Shown here piece after piece: positions 49,501-58,574 of a stretch of 64,000 nucleotides of DNA. The position numbers were made by a program, and so were the translations under genes. Source of the stretch: an uncultured Pirellulaceae bacterium (GTDB lineage: Bacteria; Planctomycetota; Planctomycetia; Pirellulales; Pirellulaceae); assembly GCA_937929805.1 (NCBI GenBank), contig CALFUT010000006.1, positions 1 through 64,000 of the forward strand, written 5' to 3'. The first letter of the stretch is position 1. Each line of letters opens with the position of its first letter. The notes beneath the pieces were generated by a model. It was not told where the DNA came from. It did no database searches and saw only the letters and a list, made by a program, of their open reading frames with translations.

Positions 49501-49872
49501 GTTCGTGCCTGATCGAAATGAAACCTTGTAAGTCCACACGCCAACATGGTCGGGCGACAGGTGGGCTCGCCATTTGTTGCCGGAGTTCGCCGACGAATTG
49601 GCCGCGTCACCGTCGGCGGCAAAATAACCAGGTACGCTGTAAGTGGTGCCCGTTTGCGGATGCTCAAACTCCACCTGCATTCGATAGTCAAGAAACGGAT
49701 TGGGCGTTCCGTCTTCGGAAGCTTCGGGCCCGTCCACCGTCAGCGTCACTTTGTGCCACTGAAGCAATTCACCATCGATATTTGCTTCGCCCGCGTGGCT
49801 GAGTGATACGCTCAACACTAGCAGCAAGTTGGCGAAAAGGTAAACTGTCAATCGCCTAGCTGGACGTTCCAT
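46594..49872 (-). CDS. Secreted DUF5060-type putative glycoside hydrolase with C-terminal carbohydrate-binding-like region
   Basis: LQWHKVTLTVDGPEASEDGTPNPFLDYRMQVEF...AHLSPDHVGVWTYKVSF; HHLQFAQTGKFFLKAGVDAPENFLAY. Confidence 0.85.
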   Translation of the reverse strand: MERPARRLTVYLFANLLLVLSVSLSHAGEANIDGELLQWHKVTLTVDGPEASEDGTPNPFLDYRMQVEFEHPQTGTTYSVPGYFAADGDAANSSANSGNKWRAHLSPDHVGVWTYKVSFRSGTNVAVSDQPDAGESVVGEDGITGKFEIGPTDKQGRDFRAHGRLKYVGKHHLQFAQTGKFFLKAGVDAPENFLAYQDFDGDFKTDGHKDELVKDWEPHVQDWQPGDPTWQNEKGKGIIGAINYLASQGLNVFSFLTLNIEGDDRNVFPYTAYDQRERIDCSRMDQWEIVLAHGTQQGMYLHFKTQEAENVKLLDNGDLGTERKLYYRELIARFGHHLALNWNLGEEVGLGHKVSTEQKVAWANYFRNHDPYHHHMVIHNGDDHFDLLGDASELTGFSLQTNKADFRNVHGQTLTYLQKSAEAGKPWVVACDEPGDATHALITDEEDPTRDNARKNALWGNIMAGGAGVEWYFGYKHPHSDLTCQDYRVRQKMWEQCRTALEFFEKQKIPFWEMSNANSLLGTKNGYCLTKPGELYLAYLKLGEPMTLDLSEADGVFEVMWFNPRDGGDLQVGSNEAVNAGQKVNLGNPPAQPDQDWLAVLRPGNPNRDYAHYVSAGINQTSTLLGSKKKVSLKLEGDASHVGKSGGELTTTWSKQAGPGKVEFEDAASLTTNVTIHGSGEYVLALRVGEGNQEAQSTVTINITEQPTTLQASKDFKFVVSDGFVPGYQDKKQRAMAIDARKHKGKFAAAESKFQGKEGIYDLVLTTLTEIDGESVYRLLVSGKKIGEVKNPKTKEDYRPVEHRFEDVSIKPGDTIRVEFNSDSNGEIPEGDAFAFARGRWRSVTIVRPDVQLKNQPAETTKKAAAVKSKPKPFDYVYDASEAKNVHKQTNGIVVVEAEDYDAVDRQDHRKWHVTTTDNTPDVKPDPDPNHADGASKGAYLELLPDTRVTHADPLVKGVSFCNTPGQCSVLYYPIEFTEPGRYHVWVRMNCTGSEDNGLHVGIDGEWPTSGARLQFTGHHGKWQWDSRQRTAKVHVGEFGKIWLDIKEPGLHTVMFSMREDGFEFDRFLLSKELSILKSKSLELGPPTSPRR

Positions 49873-49955
49873 GAGTAACTGCTCCACATTCAAAAGTGAT
49901 ACAAAGAGAAGAAGTGAGTCTTCGGCTTCCTTGACTGAAGCCGCTTGGCCCAGTA

Positions 49956-52900
49956 CTACCTTACACGATTGCGGTCGCGGAGGAACTCGTTGAAGTCAGG
50001 AGCCAGATCGGCAGGTGGTTCGATCACGCTGCCGTCCTGATTCAGCCCGGAAGCGTCAACATCGCGATTTTTCGAAGTGCGAGAACGGTTATCCGGACGT
50101 AGACCGAGACTTTTGATCGCTTCTTCGTACTGTTTTTTGGCATTCGGATCGCCCGTTTGAGCACTCTGCTTCATCCGTTTCCAGCGATCCAGAAACTCGC
50201 GTAGATCCTGCTCGGTCCAATTCATTTTATCGAGTAAATCCGGATCCGGATTCTGGAGCTGGTCTTCCAGCTTGTTCAAAACCAAGTCGGTCGCTTTCTT
50301 TGCGTGGTCAAGATTGGCCTTTTCTTCGGCCACCTGTTCGCTGGTTGCTTGACTGGTTCCCGCGCCGGAGCTTTGTTCGCCGGACGGTGTCGCGCCTTCG
50401 CCGGGCTGATCGCCTTGGCCGTTTGCGTTGACGTCGGACGATTGAGCTGGTTGCTGGCCCGGCTCTCCGGCTTCTCCTGTTCCGGAGTTCGCGCCGGATT
50501 GTGACTGCGAATCGCTGGCCGGTTGATTGGGGTCGCCTTGCCCCGGTTGGCCGGGTGAATCGGAGTCGCTTTGCGAATCACCTGAACTCTGCCCCGCGCT
50601 GTCTGATGGTTGACTGGGATTCTCTCCGCCAGCACCATCGGACGATTCCTTCTGTTGCGGATCCGATTCACCTTTGGCACCCTTGCTCCCTTCGGAGCCT
50701 TGGCCACCTTGTCCACCTTGGGGTTCGCTTCCCGAGTCATTGGGTTGTTTGCCATCGCTCGGTTGTTGTGGCTGCTGGTTGTCCGGAGAGCCCGGTTGTT
50801 CTTGTGATGAACCGCCTTTGGACGGATCACTTTGCGGCGAATTATTTTGCGGTTGGTCACCTGATCCCGGTTGGTCACCGTTTTTCGGATCACGGTTTTG
50901 TTGGTCGCCCTTTTTTGGATTGCCGTCGCGATCGGACGGAGGCTGATCTTTTAATAGCTCGTCCAGTTTTTCGAATTTTTCACCATCGTGAGCGTCTTCG
51001 GGCAGTCGTTCACGTTTGCCATCTTTCAGCGAACCGTCGCGAGTGCCTTCTTGGTCCGATCCGTCACCACTCGGATCGCTACGAGCACCGTCGTTGGTGT
51101 CCGTGCCTTTTGCACCCCCGGCGTTGGGTTGGTCGGCCGCGCGAGCGTTTGGGTCATCCTGATTGGCGCCGGCAGGGCCTTGTGAGTCCGATCCATCAGG
51201 CGTTCCGCCGGTGCCAGTTTCTGAAGGATCGTTGCTGCCATCCGATTGCCCCGAACCTTCAGCGCCGCCTTCGTTGCCACTGCCGTCGTTTGAGCCTTGC
51301 GAATCACCTCGGTCAGATACGCCATCGTTGCGACGTTCATTTCGGCCCGCGGCTTCAGGATTCTCTTGGTTCCCCGATTGATTCCCGCCTGAATTCTGTT
51401 CGTCGGCGCCGGCTTCTTGTTCTTGGCCGGAACCCTCGCCGCCGTCCGGCGGAGACTGCTCATCTGCATTCGCCCCATCGTCAGGCGGTTGGTTGTTTGA
51501 TTGACTTCCTTCGCCTGTTTCATCATTCGAATCATCGTCGCCGGTTTCGGTCTCGCCCGATTCCGGATCCGATGTTCCGTTTTGATCCGGCTGGTTCGTT
51601 TGATCGTCGCGTGGCTGGTCGCCATCATTACGTGAATCATCGCCGTTCGAGTTATCTTGCGCGTCGGGATCGGTTTCGGCGGACGAGTTGTCATTCGAGT
51701 CGGTGTCGTCATTTCCGTCGTCCGCCGGTTGCCGATCGGGCTCTGAGTCAGGTTCGGTAATCGAGATTGTGAAATTGTCGGTTTGCGAGATGTTCGGATC
51801 AGGGGCGAGGCTCTTGATAGAGATCCGATTGTCCGATGCGACGGCTTGAAACACAATTTGATCGCCAGGCTGCAAGCGATAGCGAGAGGGCTCAAACAAG
51901 AATCGGCAGTTAACTCGTTGGTTGCCGTTTGTTGATTTAAATTTCAGCGATTGCCTGACTAGCTGACGTCCTTGGTGGTCAATGTTTAAAACAACCGAAT
52001 CGATCGCAAAGTCTAAATCGTTGGCCTCGATTAAAATGGGCAGTCGACCGTTGGAGGCGACATCGGTCATTCGTGATCGCGGTTTAATGACTCGAATCTC
52101 AGGCGCAAGATCGGGGACCACGCGAATCGGGTAGACATTGGGCGATTCGTTTCGATCGTCGTTCGTGCTGACAAAGCGAATTTGATAGTGAGTGGCTCGT
52201 TGCCAAGTTCGTGCCGAGTTGAGCGTCACATTGAAGCGGCCCGACGCTCGATTGTCAGGCAGCAATCGCATTTCGATCGGCGGAGCAGCGGGTTTCATCA
52301 CCGTCGCGTTTGGATTTTGCGGATCGTCGCTCGGAACGGCGTTGAGCAGTTCGATGTAGGCGACTTCAATGGGAAGATTGGCCGCAGCGAAGATCATCGC
52401 CTCGGTTCCCTCAATCGCTTCGATGTCGCCTCGTCCGGCGAGCGTGCGTTTGGGCAAGCGTGTGTAGGCGGGCGGCGTTAGCTCAATGGTTTCGATGGCA
52501 ATGGAGGGATTCGCTTTCACTAAAACATCGAATTCTGGCGACACTCCATCACGCGCTGCAACTCGATAGCTCAACGCCTGTTGGATTCCACCTTCGCCCG
52601 GCGAAACCATTCCCAGATACGAGCGACCGGTTTCGTCAATCGCCATCGGGATCGAGAGATCAGTAATCTGTCCGTCTTGACTGGACACCAGTAGGTGTAC
52701 GTCTTCCGGTCGATGAGGACCTTTGACGCGAGCAGTCACTTGCAGCGAATCGCCAAAGAAGACGCTTGCGTTGCCGGGCGTCACGTCCGAAATTTGCACC
52801 GACGCAGGTTTTGCCAACGCGTGGCCGGGAAAGAGAATCCGTTGCACGGTTTGCAGTGGATCGCGGGGAGAAATCAGCTTGTAGGCGACCGCGAACACCA

Positions 52901-53411
52901 TCAGTCCGACCAGAATAAAACCGACGCGAATCAGTTGCGACCGATCGATCGTATTATCGCTGGGAATGGAGTTTAGTTTGTGGGCTGCCTGGCGTGAAAC
53001 GGCATCCATGACGGCGGCGTTGACCGGCCTGTCATTTTTTCGCAGCAGCGAGTAGTTAAGAATCCGATTTTTCACATCGGGTGTCGCTTGCTCAATCATC
53101 TGAGCGGCATAGTTCAGATTGATCTTCCGCAGGAACAGGGGGACGATGGCCAGCACAAGCCACGCCACGCTGCTCAGCATCAAGGTTGCCCAAGCGATCC
53201 ATCGCCAAGTTGTGGAAAAGGAAACCACCCATGCGTCGATCAAAGCAAGAACCAGCAAAAACGCGGCAACGGCCGCGGCCCAAGTCAGGCAGGCCACGAT
53301 CAGTTCATTCCATTTGACCTGCCGCCGAGTTTTTTCCAACTGCCCGTCAACGTACTGCTGCACCCGAGTCGCTTGCTGGTTGGAGGTCGAACTTTTTACG
53401 TTGCTGGCCAT
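49956..53411 (-). CDS. Large membrane protein (DUF4175-like N-terminus) with long low-complexity Gly/Asp/Gln/Ser/Asn/Pro segment
   Basis: TM segments in first ~230 aa, Ig-like middle, disordered region ~50.3-51.75 kb. Confidence 0.85.
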   Translation of the reverse strand: MASNVKSSTSNQQATRVQQYVDGQLEKTRRQVKWNELIVACLTWAAAVAAFLLVLALIDAWVVSFSTTWRWIAWATLMLSSVAWLVLAIVPLFLRKINLNYAAQMIEQATPDVKNRILNYSLLRKNDRPVNAAVMDAVSRQAAHKLNSIPSDNTIDRSQLIRVGFILVGLMVFAVAYKLISPRDPLQTVQRILFPGHALAKPASVQISDVTPGNASVFFGDSLQVTARVKGPHRPEDVHLLVSSQDGQITDLSIPMAIDETGRSYLGMVSPGEGGIQQALSYRVAARDGVSPEFDVLVKANPSIAIETIELTPPAYTRLPKRTLAGRGDIEAIEGTEAMIFAAANLPIEVAYIELLNAVPSDDPQNPNATVMKPAAPPIEMRLLPDNRASGRFNVTLNSARTWQRATHYQIRFVSTNDDRNESPNVYPIRVVPDLAPEIRVIKPRSRMTDVASNGRLPILIEANDLDFAIDSVVLNIDHQGRQLVRQSLKFKSTNGNQRVNCRFLFEPSRYRLQPGDQIVFQAVASDNRISIKSLAPDPNISQTDNFTISITEPDSEPDRQPADDGNDDTDSNDNSSAETDPDAQDNSNGDDSRNDGDQPRDDQTNQPDQNGTSDPESGETETGDDDSNDETGEGSQSNNQPPDDGANADEQSPPDGGEGSGQEQEAGADEQNSGGNQSGNQENPEAAGRNERRNDGVSDRGDSQGSNDGSGNEGGAEGSGQSDGSNDPSETGTGGTPDGSDSQGPAGANQDDPNARAADQPNAGGAKGTDTNDGARSDPSGDGSDQEGTRDGSLKDGKRERLPEDAHDGEKFEKLDELLKDQPPSDRDGNPKKGDQQNRDPKNGDQPGSGDQPQNNSPQSDPSKGGSSQEQPGSPDNQQPQQPSDGKQPNDSGSEPQGGQGGQGSEGSKGAKGESDPQQKESSDGAGGENPSQPSDSAGQSSGDSQSDSDSPGQPGQGDPNQPASDSQSQSGANSGTGEAGEPGQQPAQSSDVNANGQGDQPGEGATPSGEQSSGAGTSQATSEQVAEEKANLDHAKKATDLVLNKLEDQLQNPDPDLLDKMNWTEQDLREFLDRWKRMKQSAQTGDPNAKKQYEEAIKSLGLRPDNRSRTSKNRDVDASGLNQDGSVIEPPADLAPDFNEFLRDRNRVR

Positions 53412-53414
53412 GAA

Positions 53415-55088
53415 CTACTTTTCGCCGTCGGTGGATCGTTTGGTCGTGCCGTCGTCGTTGCCATCGATTGCGTCATCAATCGATTCATCAGGGGCCACCG
53501 ATTGCTGGCCAGTTCCAAACAGGTCTTCCAAGTTTAGGCCATCCAAGTTCAGCCCGGTCTCTAAGTTCAGCGGGATGCCCATGTCTTCGATTGTAATCCC
53601 GATTTCGTCTTCGGGTTGATCTGGTACTTCCAGCCCGCTCTCTTCCGCTAAGGATTGCACACTTCGTTCATCGGACAAGTCGTCTGTGTCAGTTGAGCGA
53701 GACAATTGCTTTTGCCGATAAAGCCGCGTCAGGGTTTGCTCCCAATTTTCGAATGACATCTCGTCCAGTGCGTCCCGCTGGTCGGAGGACAGTTGTTCAT
53801 AGAATTTCTGCAGCTGAACGATCGTGACCTTCGAACGTGTCTGGTTGGCGGCCTCTGTCCAGTTGAGCAACAGCTCTTGTTGTCCGTTGGTTGTTTTGCT
53901 GTCCAAGATCTCCCGAGCGTCCTCTGAAAGTTTGGGCAGCAGTTGATCGAACTCTGAATACAGTATTTGCTTGACGGGTTCTCGATCGATGGGGATCAAG
54001 ACGCCAATCAATTGGTTCAGCGGATGTTGAGCCAGTTTCGATAAAGGCTTGTCTAGGATTTTCAATCCTTTTTTCCGGTATCGTTTTCGAACCAAGTCCT
54101 TGTACATGCTTCGAATCTTTTTGGCATTTCGCTTGAGGACTGCTTCGTGCCATTCAAACACGGCTTGAGCGTCTTCGGGTGGCAGTTGAGTGATCCCGGA
54201 CCGGCCGAATTCTTGGCTGGCTCTCCGGATCAGGGTCCTAGCGATGTCACTCAAGCGATCTTCGGCAGGTTTGTCTGCCAGTTCCGCACGCTCGCGACTT
54301 GAGAGTGTTCCCAGCCAGTCAAAGTAGTCGTTCAACGTTTCACGAAGTTGTTTGGATTTTTCGTGCGAGCTGAACTGCTGGTGAAACTGGCGTAATTCAT
54401 TCTGTTGTTGGGGCGGCATTCTTTCGAACTTTTCGCGTTTGCGCCGCAAAGAATTGCGTTGGTGAGCATCCATCGCTTCCAGCCGCGCGAATGGGGCTGG
54501 CGGTGCCGCACCCGCACTGACCGATACCGTGGTGCCCGTCCATAACTCCGGTGCTAGTTCGTCGCGGTCGGCCGAGTACAAAGCGGTTTCGTCAGAAAAC
54601 AAGCCGGAGTCGTGAAGGTCTTCCATGAAGCCAAGATTTTGGTCGATGGCTAGGTAGTGGTCGAATCTTTCAATCACGGGCAAGTCGACCTCAACCAATT
54701 GCTGCCGATTTTTGTGTTGAATCTGTCGGGCTGCCAAAAAACTGCCGGCACACAGCAGGACCGGCGCGACGATCATCGCCACTATTTTTAATGGGCGTTT
54801 CCAATTGGCTCCATCTCGCGATCTGATCTCACTCACCGCGTCATCGACCACCAACTCCATGGTCGTTTTAGTGAACGATGCGTTGGCAGATTCCGGTGGT
54901 AACGTTTCCAGTAAGTCCCACGTCTTCTGAAGTTTCTGCATTTGCAACCGAAACTGTGTGTCCGAGGCAATGCGTTGCTCGACGGCCGTCGTTTCCGCGT
55001 CGCTAAGTTCTCCATCCAAGTAAGACGTCAGTAGTTCGGCGTCTTGATCGATTCCGACGGAGGCGTTTTCGTCATTACTTTTTGTCAC
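53415..55088 (-). CDS. Anti-sigma factor-like membrane protein
   Basis: LLTSYLDGELSDAETTAVEQRIASDTQFRLQMQKLQKTW; TM IVAMIVAPVLLCAGSFLAA; overlaps the sigma gene stop (ATGA). Confidence 0.8.
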   Translation of the reverse strand: MTKSNDENASVGIDQDAELLTSYLDGELSDAETTAVEQRIASDTQFRLQMQKLQKTWDLLETLPPESANASFTKTTMELVVDDAVSEIRSRDGANWKRPLKIVAMIVAPVLLCAGSFLAARQIQHKNRQQLVEVDLPVIERFDHYLAIDQNLGFMEDLHDSGLFSDETALYSADRDELAPELWTGTTVSVSAGAAPPAPFARLEAMDAHQRNSLRRKREKFERMPPQQQNELRQFHQQFSSHEKSKQLRETLNDYFDWLGTLSSRERAELADKPAEDRLSDIARTLIRRASQEFGRSGITQLPPEDAQAVFEWHEAVLKRNAKKIRSMYKDLVRKRYRKKGLKILDKPLSKLAQHPLNQLIGVLIPIDREPVKQILYSEFDQLLPKLSEDAREILDSKTTNGQQELLLNWTEAANQTRSKVTIVQLQKFYEQLSSDQRDALDEMSFENWEQTLTRLYRQKQLSRSTDTDDLSDERSVQSLAEESGLEVPDQPEDEIGITIEDMGIPLNLETGLNLDGLNLEDLFGTGQQSVAPDESIDDAIDGNDDGTTKRSTDGEK

Positions 55089-55810
55089 CCTTGATCCTCC
55101 CGAGTGACCGCATCGATCTGAGCTTCCATCTGGGCGTCAATGTTATCCGGGGATGTGAGGTTCAATCCTTCGGGCAGTTGTCCCGACTCAACATACGGCT
55201 CCAAGATCTCATGCAGCTTGGTTCGAGCCCGGGACAGTAGAGACTTGACCGCTTGAGTTGACAGATCCATTGTGTCGGCAATCTCTCGATAGCTCATGCC
55301 TTCAAACCGAGACAACAGGACCGCCATCCGTTGTCGGTCGCCCAGCATTTGAACGGCTTCGCGAACGATGATTGAGATCTCGCTGCGATCAGCCTCGCGT
55401 GTCGGCATCAGGGCGCTTTTGGCGGTCGCCATGGTGTCCAACGGTCGGACCGGCATGGATCCCGAGGGCGACGATTTTAAATTGACTTCTTTTCGTCGCG
55501 ATGACTTTCGCAACGCATTGCTGGCGACGTTGTGAGTGATTGTGTAAAGCCATGTCGAAAACTTGGCGGTCGGCACGTAACGTTCGCGTGCCCGATAGAC
55601 GCGCAAGAAAACATCCTGCGCCAGATCCTCAGCGAGACTTCGATTGGACACGAGGTGGCTTAGCACCATGACTAACTTGTTTTGATGTTTGGCAACCAGC
55701 GCCTCAAACGCTGCCGCACTGCCATCGCGCACCTGCAGCATCAAACGGACATCGGGGTCCATTAGCTCGTACTTACGAGCTTTGATCAAAGTGGATTCGC
55801 TGTCCGTCAA
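55085..55810 (-). CDS. ECF-type RNA polymerase sigma factor
   Basis: LAEDLAQDVFLRVYRARERYVPTAKFSTWLYTITHNVASNALR; MSYREIADTMDLSTQAVKSLLSRARTKLHEIL. Confidence 0.95.
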   Translation of the reverse strand: MTDSESTLIKARKYELMDPDVRLMLQVRDGSAAAFEALVAKHQNKLVMVLSHLVSNRSLAEDLAQDVFLRVYRARERYVPTAKFSTWLYTITHNVASNALRKSSRRKEVNLKSSPSGSMPVRPLDTMATAKSALMPTREADRSEISIIVREAVQMLGDRQRMAVLLSRFEGMSYREIADTMDLSTQAVKSLLSRARTKLHEILEPYVESGQLPEGLNLTSPDNIDAQMEAQIDAVTREDQG

Positions 55811-56247
55811 ACAAAAAGCCTCGTCGTGAGCGGGCGGGATAGGTGTGTTTGGGAAGGCTGAGTGCTAAACACAAATCAGTAAGCAAACCCCGGACCAATG
55901 TCTATTGTTTCGCCAGTTTTAGTTTATCTTATGAAAAGGTCAGCGCTCGCGAAACAATAACTTTCGGATTTCGTAAAACATACGGACGGTGAAGCCCATG
56001 GGTTTCCAGTGCTCAAATTCGTCATTTATTTCTTGGCGAGTGCTAGGTCGTCGACTGCGTAAAAACGTCGTGTTTTTTGGTTGTGGATTGGTCTTTCCGA
56101 ATATTCAACTCACGCCGAAATCGCATTTTTTTGGCTTGGCTCGCACCAGAGCGGTCATGCACGATAATATTCGAACTGCGTACGTGAGCGGGACACATAG
56201 GATGCTCAAGACGGCAGAATTGGTAGCGATTTCAACTGGCAGTCATC

Positions 56248-56565
56248 ATGAATTTGGACGATCACGTGTGTCTGTGCTTCCACGTTTCGAAGCGAAAAGT
56301 GCTGAACTTCATCCGGGTCGAAAAACCGGTTCGGGCAAGTCAGCTTAGCGAGTGCCAAGGGGCGGGAACCGGTTGTGGCTGGTGCCGATCTTGGCTGACT
56401 CGGATGCTGGAGGAGACTCGCGAGGATAACTTGCCGGCCGAGCCCTCGGCGATGAATGTCGAGGATTACGCGGCAGCTCGGGCTCGATACCTTCGCGAAA
56501 CGGGTCGCCAACCACCGCCATCGGCCGCTTCCGAGGAAGATTCCAGCGGACCGGCGGCGGATTGA
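56248..56565 (+). CDS. BFD-like [2Fe-2S]-binding protein
   Basis: HVCLCFHVSKRKVLNFIRVEKPVRASQLSECQGAGTGCGWCRSWL, CxC...CxxC pattern. Confidence 0.82.
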   Translation: MNLDDHVCLCFHVSKRKVLNFIRVEKPVRASQLSECQGAGTGCGWCRSWLTRMLEETREDNLPAEPSAMNVEDYAAARARYLRETGRQPPPSAASEEDSSGPAAD

Positions 56566-56760
56566 GCCACGGATGCCGCGATTAACTGGGGCTTCCGTTT
56601 GGCGGGTCGCTGTTCAAAGTGCTCCCAACCGACTAATATATTGAGCCATTTAGCAGCTTATCCCGGGACCGCTGGTTGGGCAGAATTGCCTGTCGGCGTT
56701 GACCTTGCGGGGCAAGCGTCATGTTTTTCCGTTCACCGATCTCTTAAAAGTCAACTCTCG

Positions 56761-57183
56761 ATGGCAAAGAAAAAAGCGGCAACCAAGAAGACGGCATCCG
56801 CCAAGAAGACCACCAAAGCCGCGGCCGCCAAAAAGAAAAAAGCAGACGATGCTGCCGGCGAAGAAGAAGCGGCACCAAAGAAAAAGAAGGCCAAGCGTAA
56901 ATCGCGTGCCAAAGCGGCCGTCGTGATTCGCAAGAAACTGTTCTGGGGTGTTTTCAATCACGCCATGAAGCGTGTCGCGTTGTACGAATTCAACCAGCGC
57001 AAAGCTGCTGAAAAGCGTGCAAAGGAATTGAGCCCCGAAGGCAAGCCGCCTCACTTCGTTCAGAAAGTGAAGGAAGAAGTCACCGAAGAGCTTGCTCCGG
57101 CCGATGGCGAAGAAGCAGCACCAAAGAAGAAGGCCGCGAAAAAAGCTGCCAAGAAGACGACCAAAAAGGCCGCCAAGAAGTAG
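56761..57183 (+). CDS. Histone H1-like Lys/Ala-rich DNA-binding protein
   Basis: MAKKKAATKKTASAKKTTKAAAAKKKKAD... and ...KKKAAKKAAKKTTKKAAKK tails around a short central domain. Confidence 0.8.
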   Translation: MAKKKAATKKTASAKKTTKAAAAKKKKADDAAGEEEAAPKKKKAKRKSRAKAAVVIRKKLFWGVFNHAMKRVALYEFNQRKAAEKRAKELSPEGKPPHFVQKVKEEVTEELAPADGEEAAPKKKAAKKAAKKTTKKAAKK

Positions 57184-57205
57184 GGACCGACAGGATACCC
57201 CGCGC

Positions 57206-57339
57206 TAGGTTTTGTCCCAAAAGTCAAGTTGCCGAATATTTGTTTAGCCGGAGTCGCCAGACTTCGGGAATCGAAGAACGGGCTACGGTTTCGGCAACCG
57301 AACTCTGGCGAGTCCGGCTACGGTTTTGGACAAAGCCTA
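57206..57339. repeat. MITE-like element with nested inverted repeats
   Basis: Outer arms taggttttgtcc / ggacaaagccta; inner arms tagccggagtcgccagacttcgg / ccgaactctggcgagtccggcta. Confidence 0.8.
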
Positions 57340-57479
57340 ATAATCGCCCAACTTGATCGGGCGGGCATTTTCCTCTGCTCTTCTGCCGTTGGTCGCTTTG
57401 ATCAATGGCAGTTCACTGCCGCGTCTGCATCGACACTCTCAATCAACGCGACCTTCCGCATTGAAGCCAAGCTTGATGC

Positions 57480-57785
57480 TTACGGCAGTGTTGTGCCGTT
57501 GCCGCTTGGAAGCGTTGTTCCGCGACCGGACGGCAACGTGGTGCCTCGGCCAGCTGGCAACGTCGTACCACCCGCCGCAGGAAGGGTCGTTCCGCCACCT
57601 ACTGCTGGCAAGGTCGTACCTTCAGAAGACGTTGTTGACGAAGTCGAAGAGGACGCACCCTCATCCCACTGAGAGTCCTCGTACCGCTCCTGAGAGCAAC
57701 CGCTGATGCAAGCAATCATCGATCCTGCGAAAACGGCAACGAGGGCAGCAGAAAAGTGCTTGGGAATAGAAATCTTCTTAAACAT
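57480..57785 (-). CDS. Small lipoprotein with GTTLP tandem repeats
   Basis: MFKKISIPKHFSAALVAVFAGSMIACISGCSQE...EGTTLPAVGGGTTLPAAGGTTLPAGRGTTLPSGRGTTLPSGNGTTLP. Confidence 0.75.
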   Translation of the reverse strand: MFKKISIPKHFSAALVAVFAGSMIACISGCSQERYEDSQWDEGASSSTSSTTSSEGTTLPAVGGGTTLPAAGGTTLPAGRGTTLPSGRGTTLPSGNGTTLP

Positions 57786-58574
57786 GGCAGAGTAACAGTC
57801 GTTTCTAATGGTTTGTTTTAAAAAAATAACGGCGGGTTCAAAACAGTCAGCAGTCTGATCCAAAAACCACAATCTTTTTGGTCTGCAACGGTATTCGGTC
57901 CTCAAAAATGGATCCGGAACTCGAACGTTCCAATATTTTAGTCACAAAAGGCCGTTTTCGCCATCATGAGAATCTCCATGATGTCTTGGAAGGAGCGGCC
58001 ACCAAGATGCCGGTTACTCGGTGCCACCAGCCTGTTGGTTGCCAAAAGCATTGGTCAATGCCGCACACAAGCACTTTCTTATCGTCGCTTGTGGCGAGCG
58101 GTTTCAATCCTTCGCGGTTCAACGGCGGATTCGGCTGCTTTCTTCATGCCTCGTGGCGGGCCGAAGCACTTTATCGACCTGACCCAATCGACCGCCAACC
58201 GCACCGTGATCGTAAAACCTTACCGAGTCGGTTTGTGCGGTGAAATCGGCATGTCACGATCAACCGGCCTATGTGGCATTCGACATGGTGCCATCAAGGG
58301 GGTCGAAATATGCCGCCGATGACAACGGGGACAATCTGAATGTCTATGTCTTTGGGCATAGAGATCGGAACCCGTCGGAAAACTTGTCGATTTATTGGAT
58401 GAATCGAGCCAGCGGGTCCCGTTAACTCGAATTCACTGTTCACGCGCAATCAATCAAGTCTCATCCACAGCTCTGCTAACTGCAGATCGGTGAGGCGGCC
58501 GATTTCACGATCTGCGTTGATGAGATTAGTTGAATCGAACAGCTGAATTCAAACACTCAAGGAGACGAGTCTCA

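Noticed and set aside
50501-51760. 419-aa plus-strand ORF opposite the large membrane protein
   Set aside because: Antisense shadow of a low-complexity coding region; composition (R/H/S rich) is not protein-like.
57878-58430. Plus-strand ORFs 57878..58243, 57966..58322 and 58240..58425
   Set aside because: Overlapping frames with no recognisable family; too weak to call.
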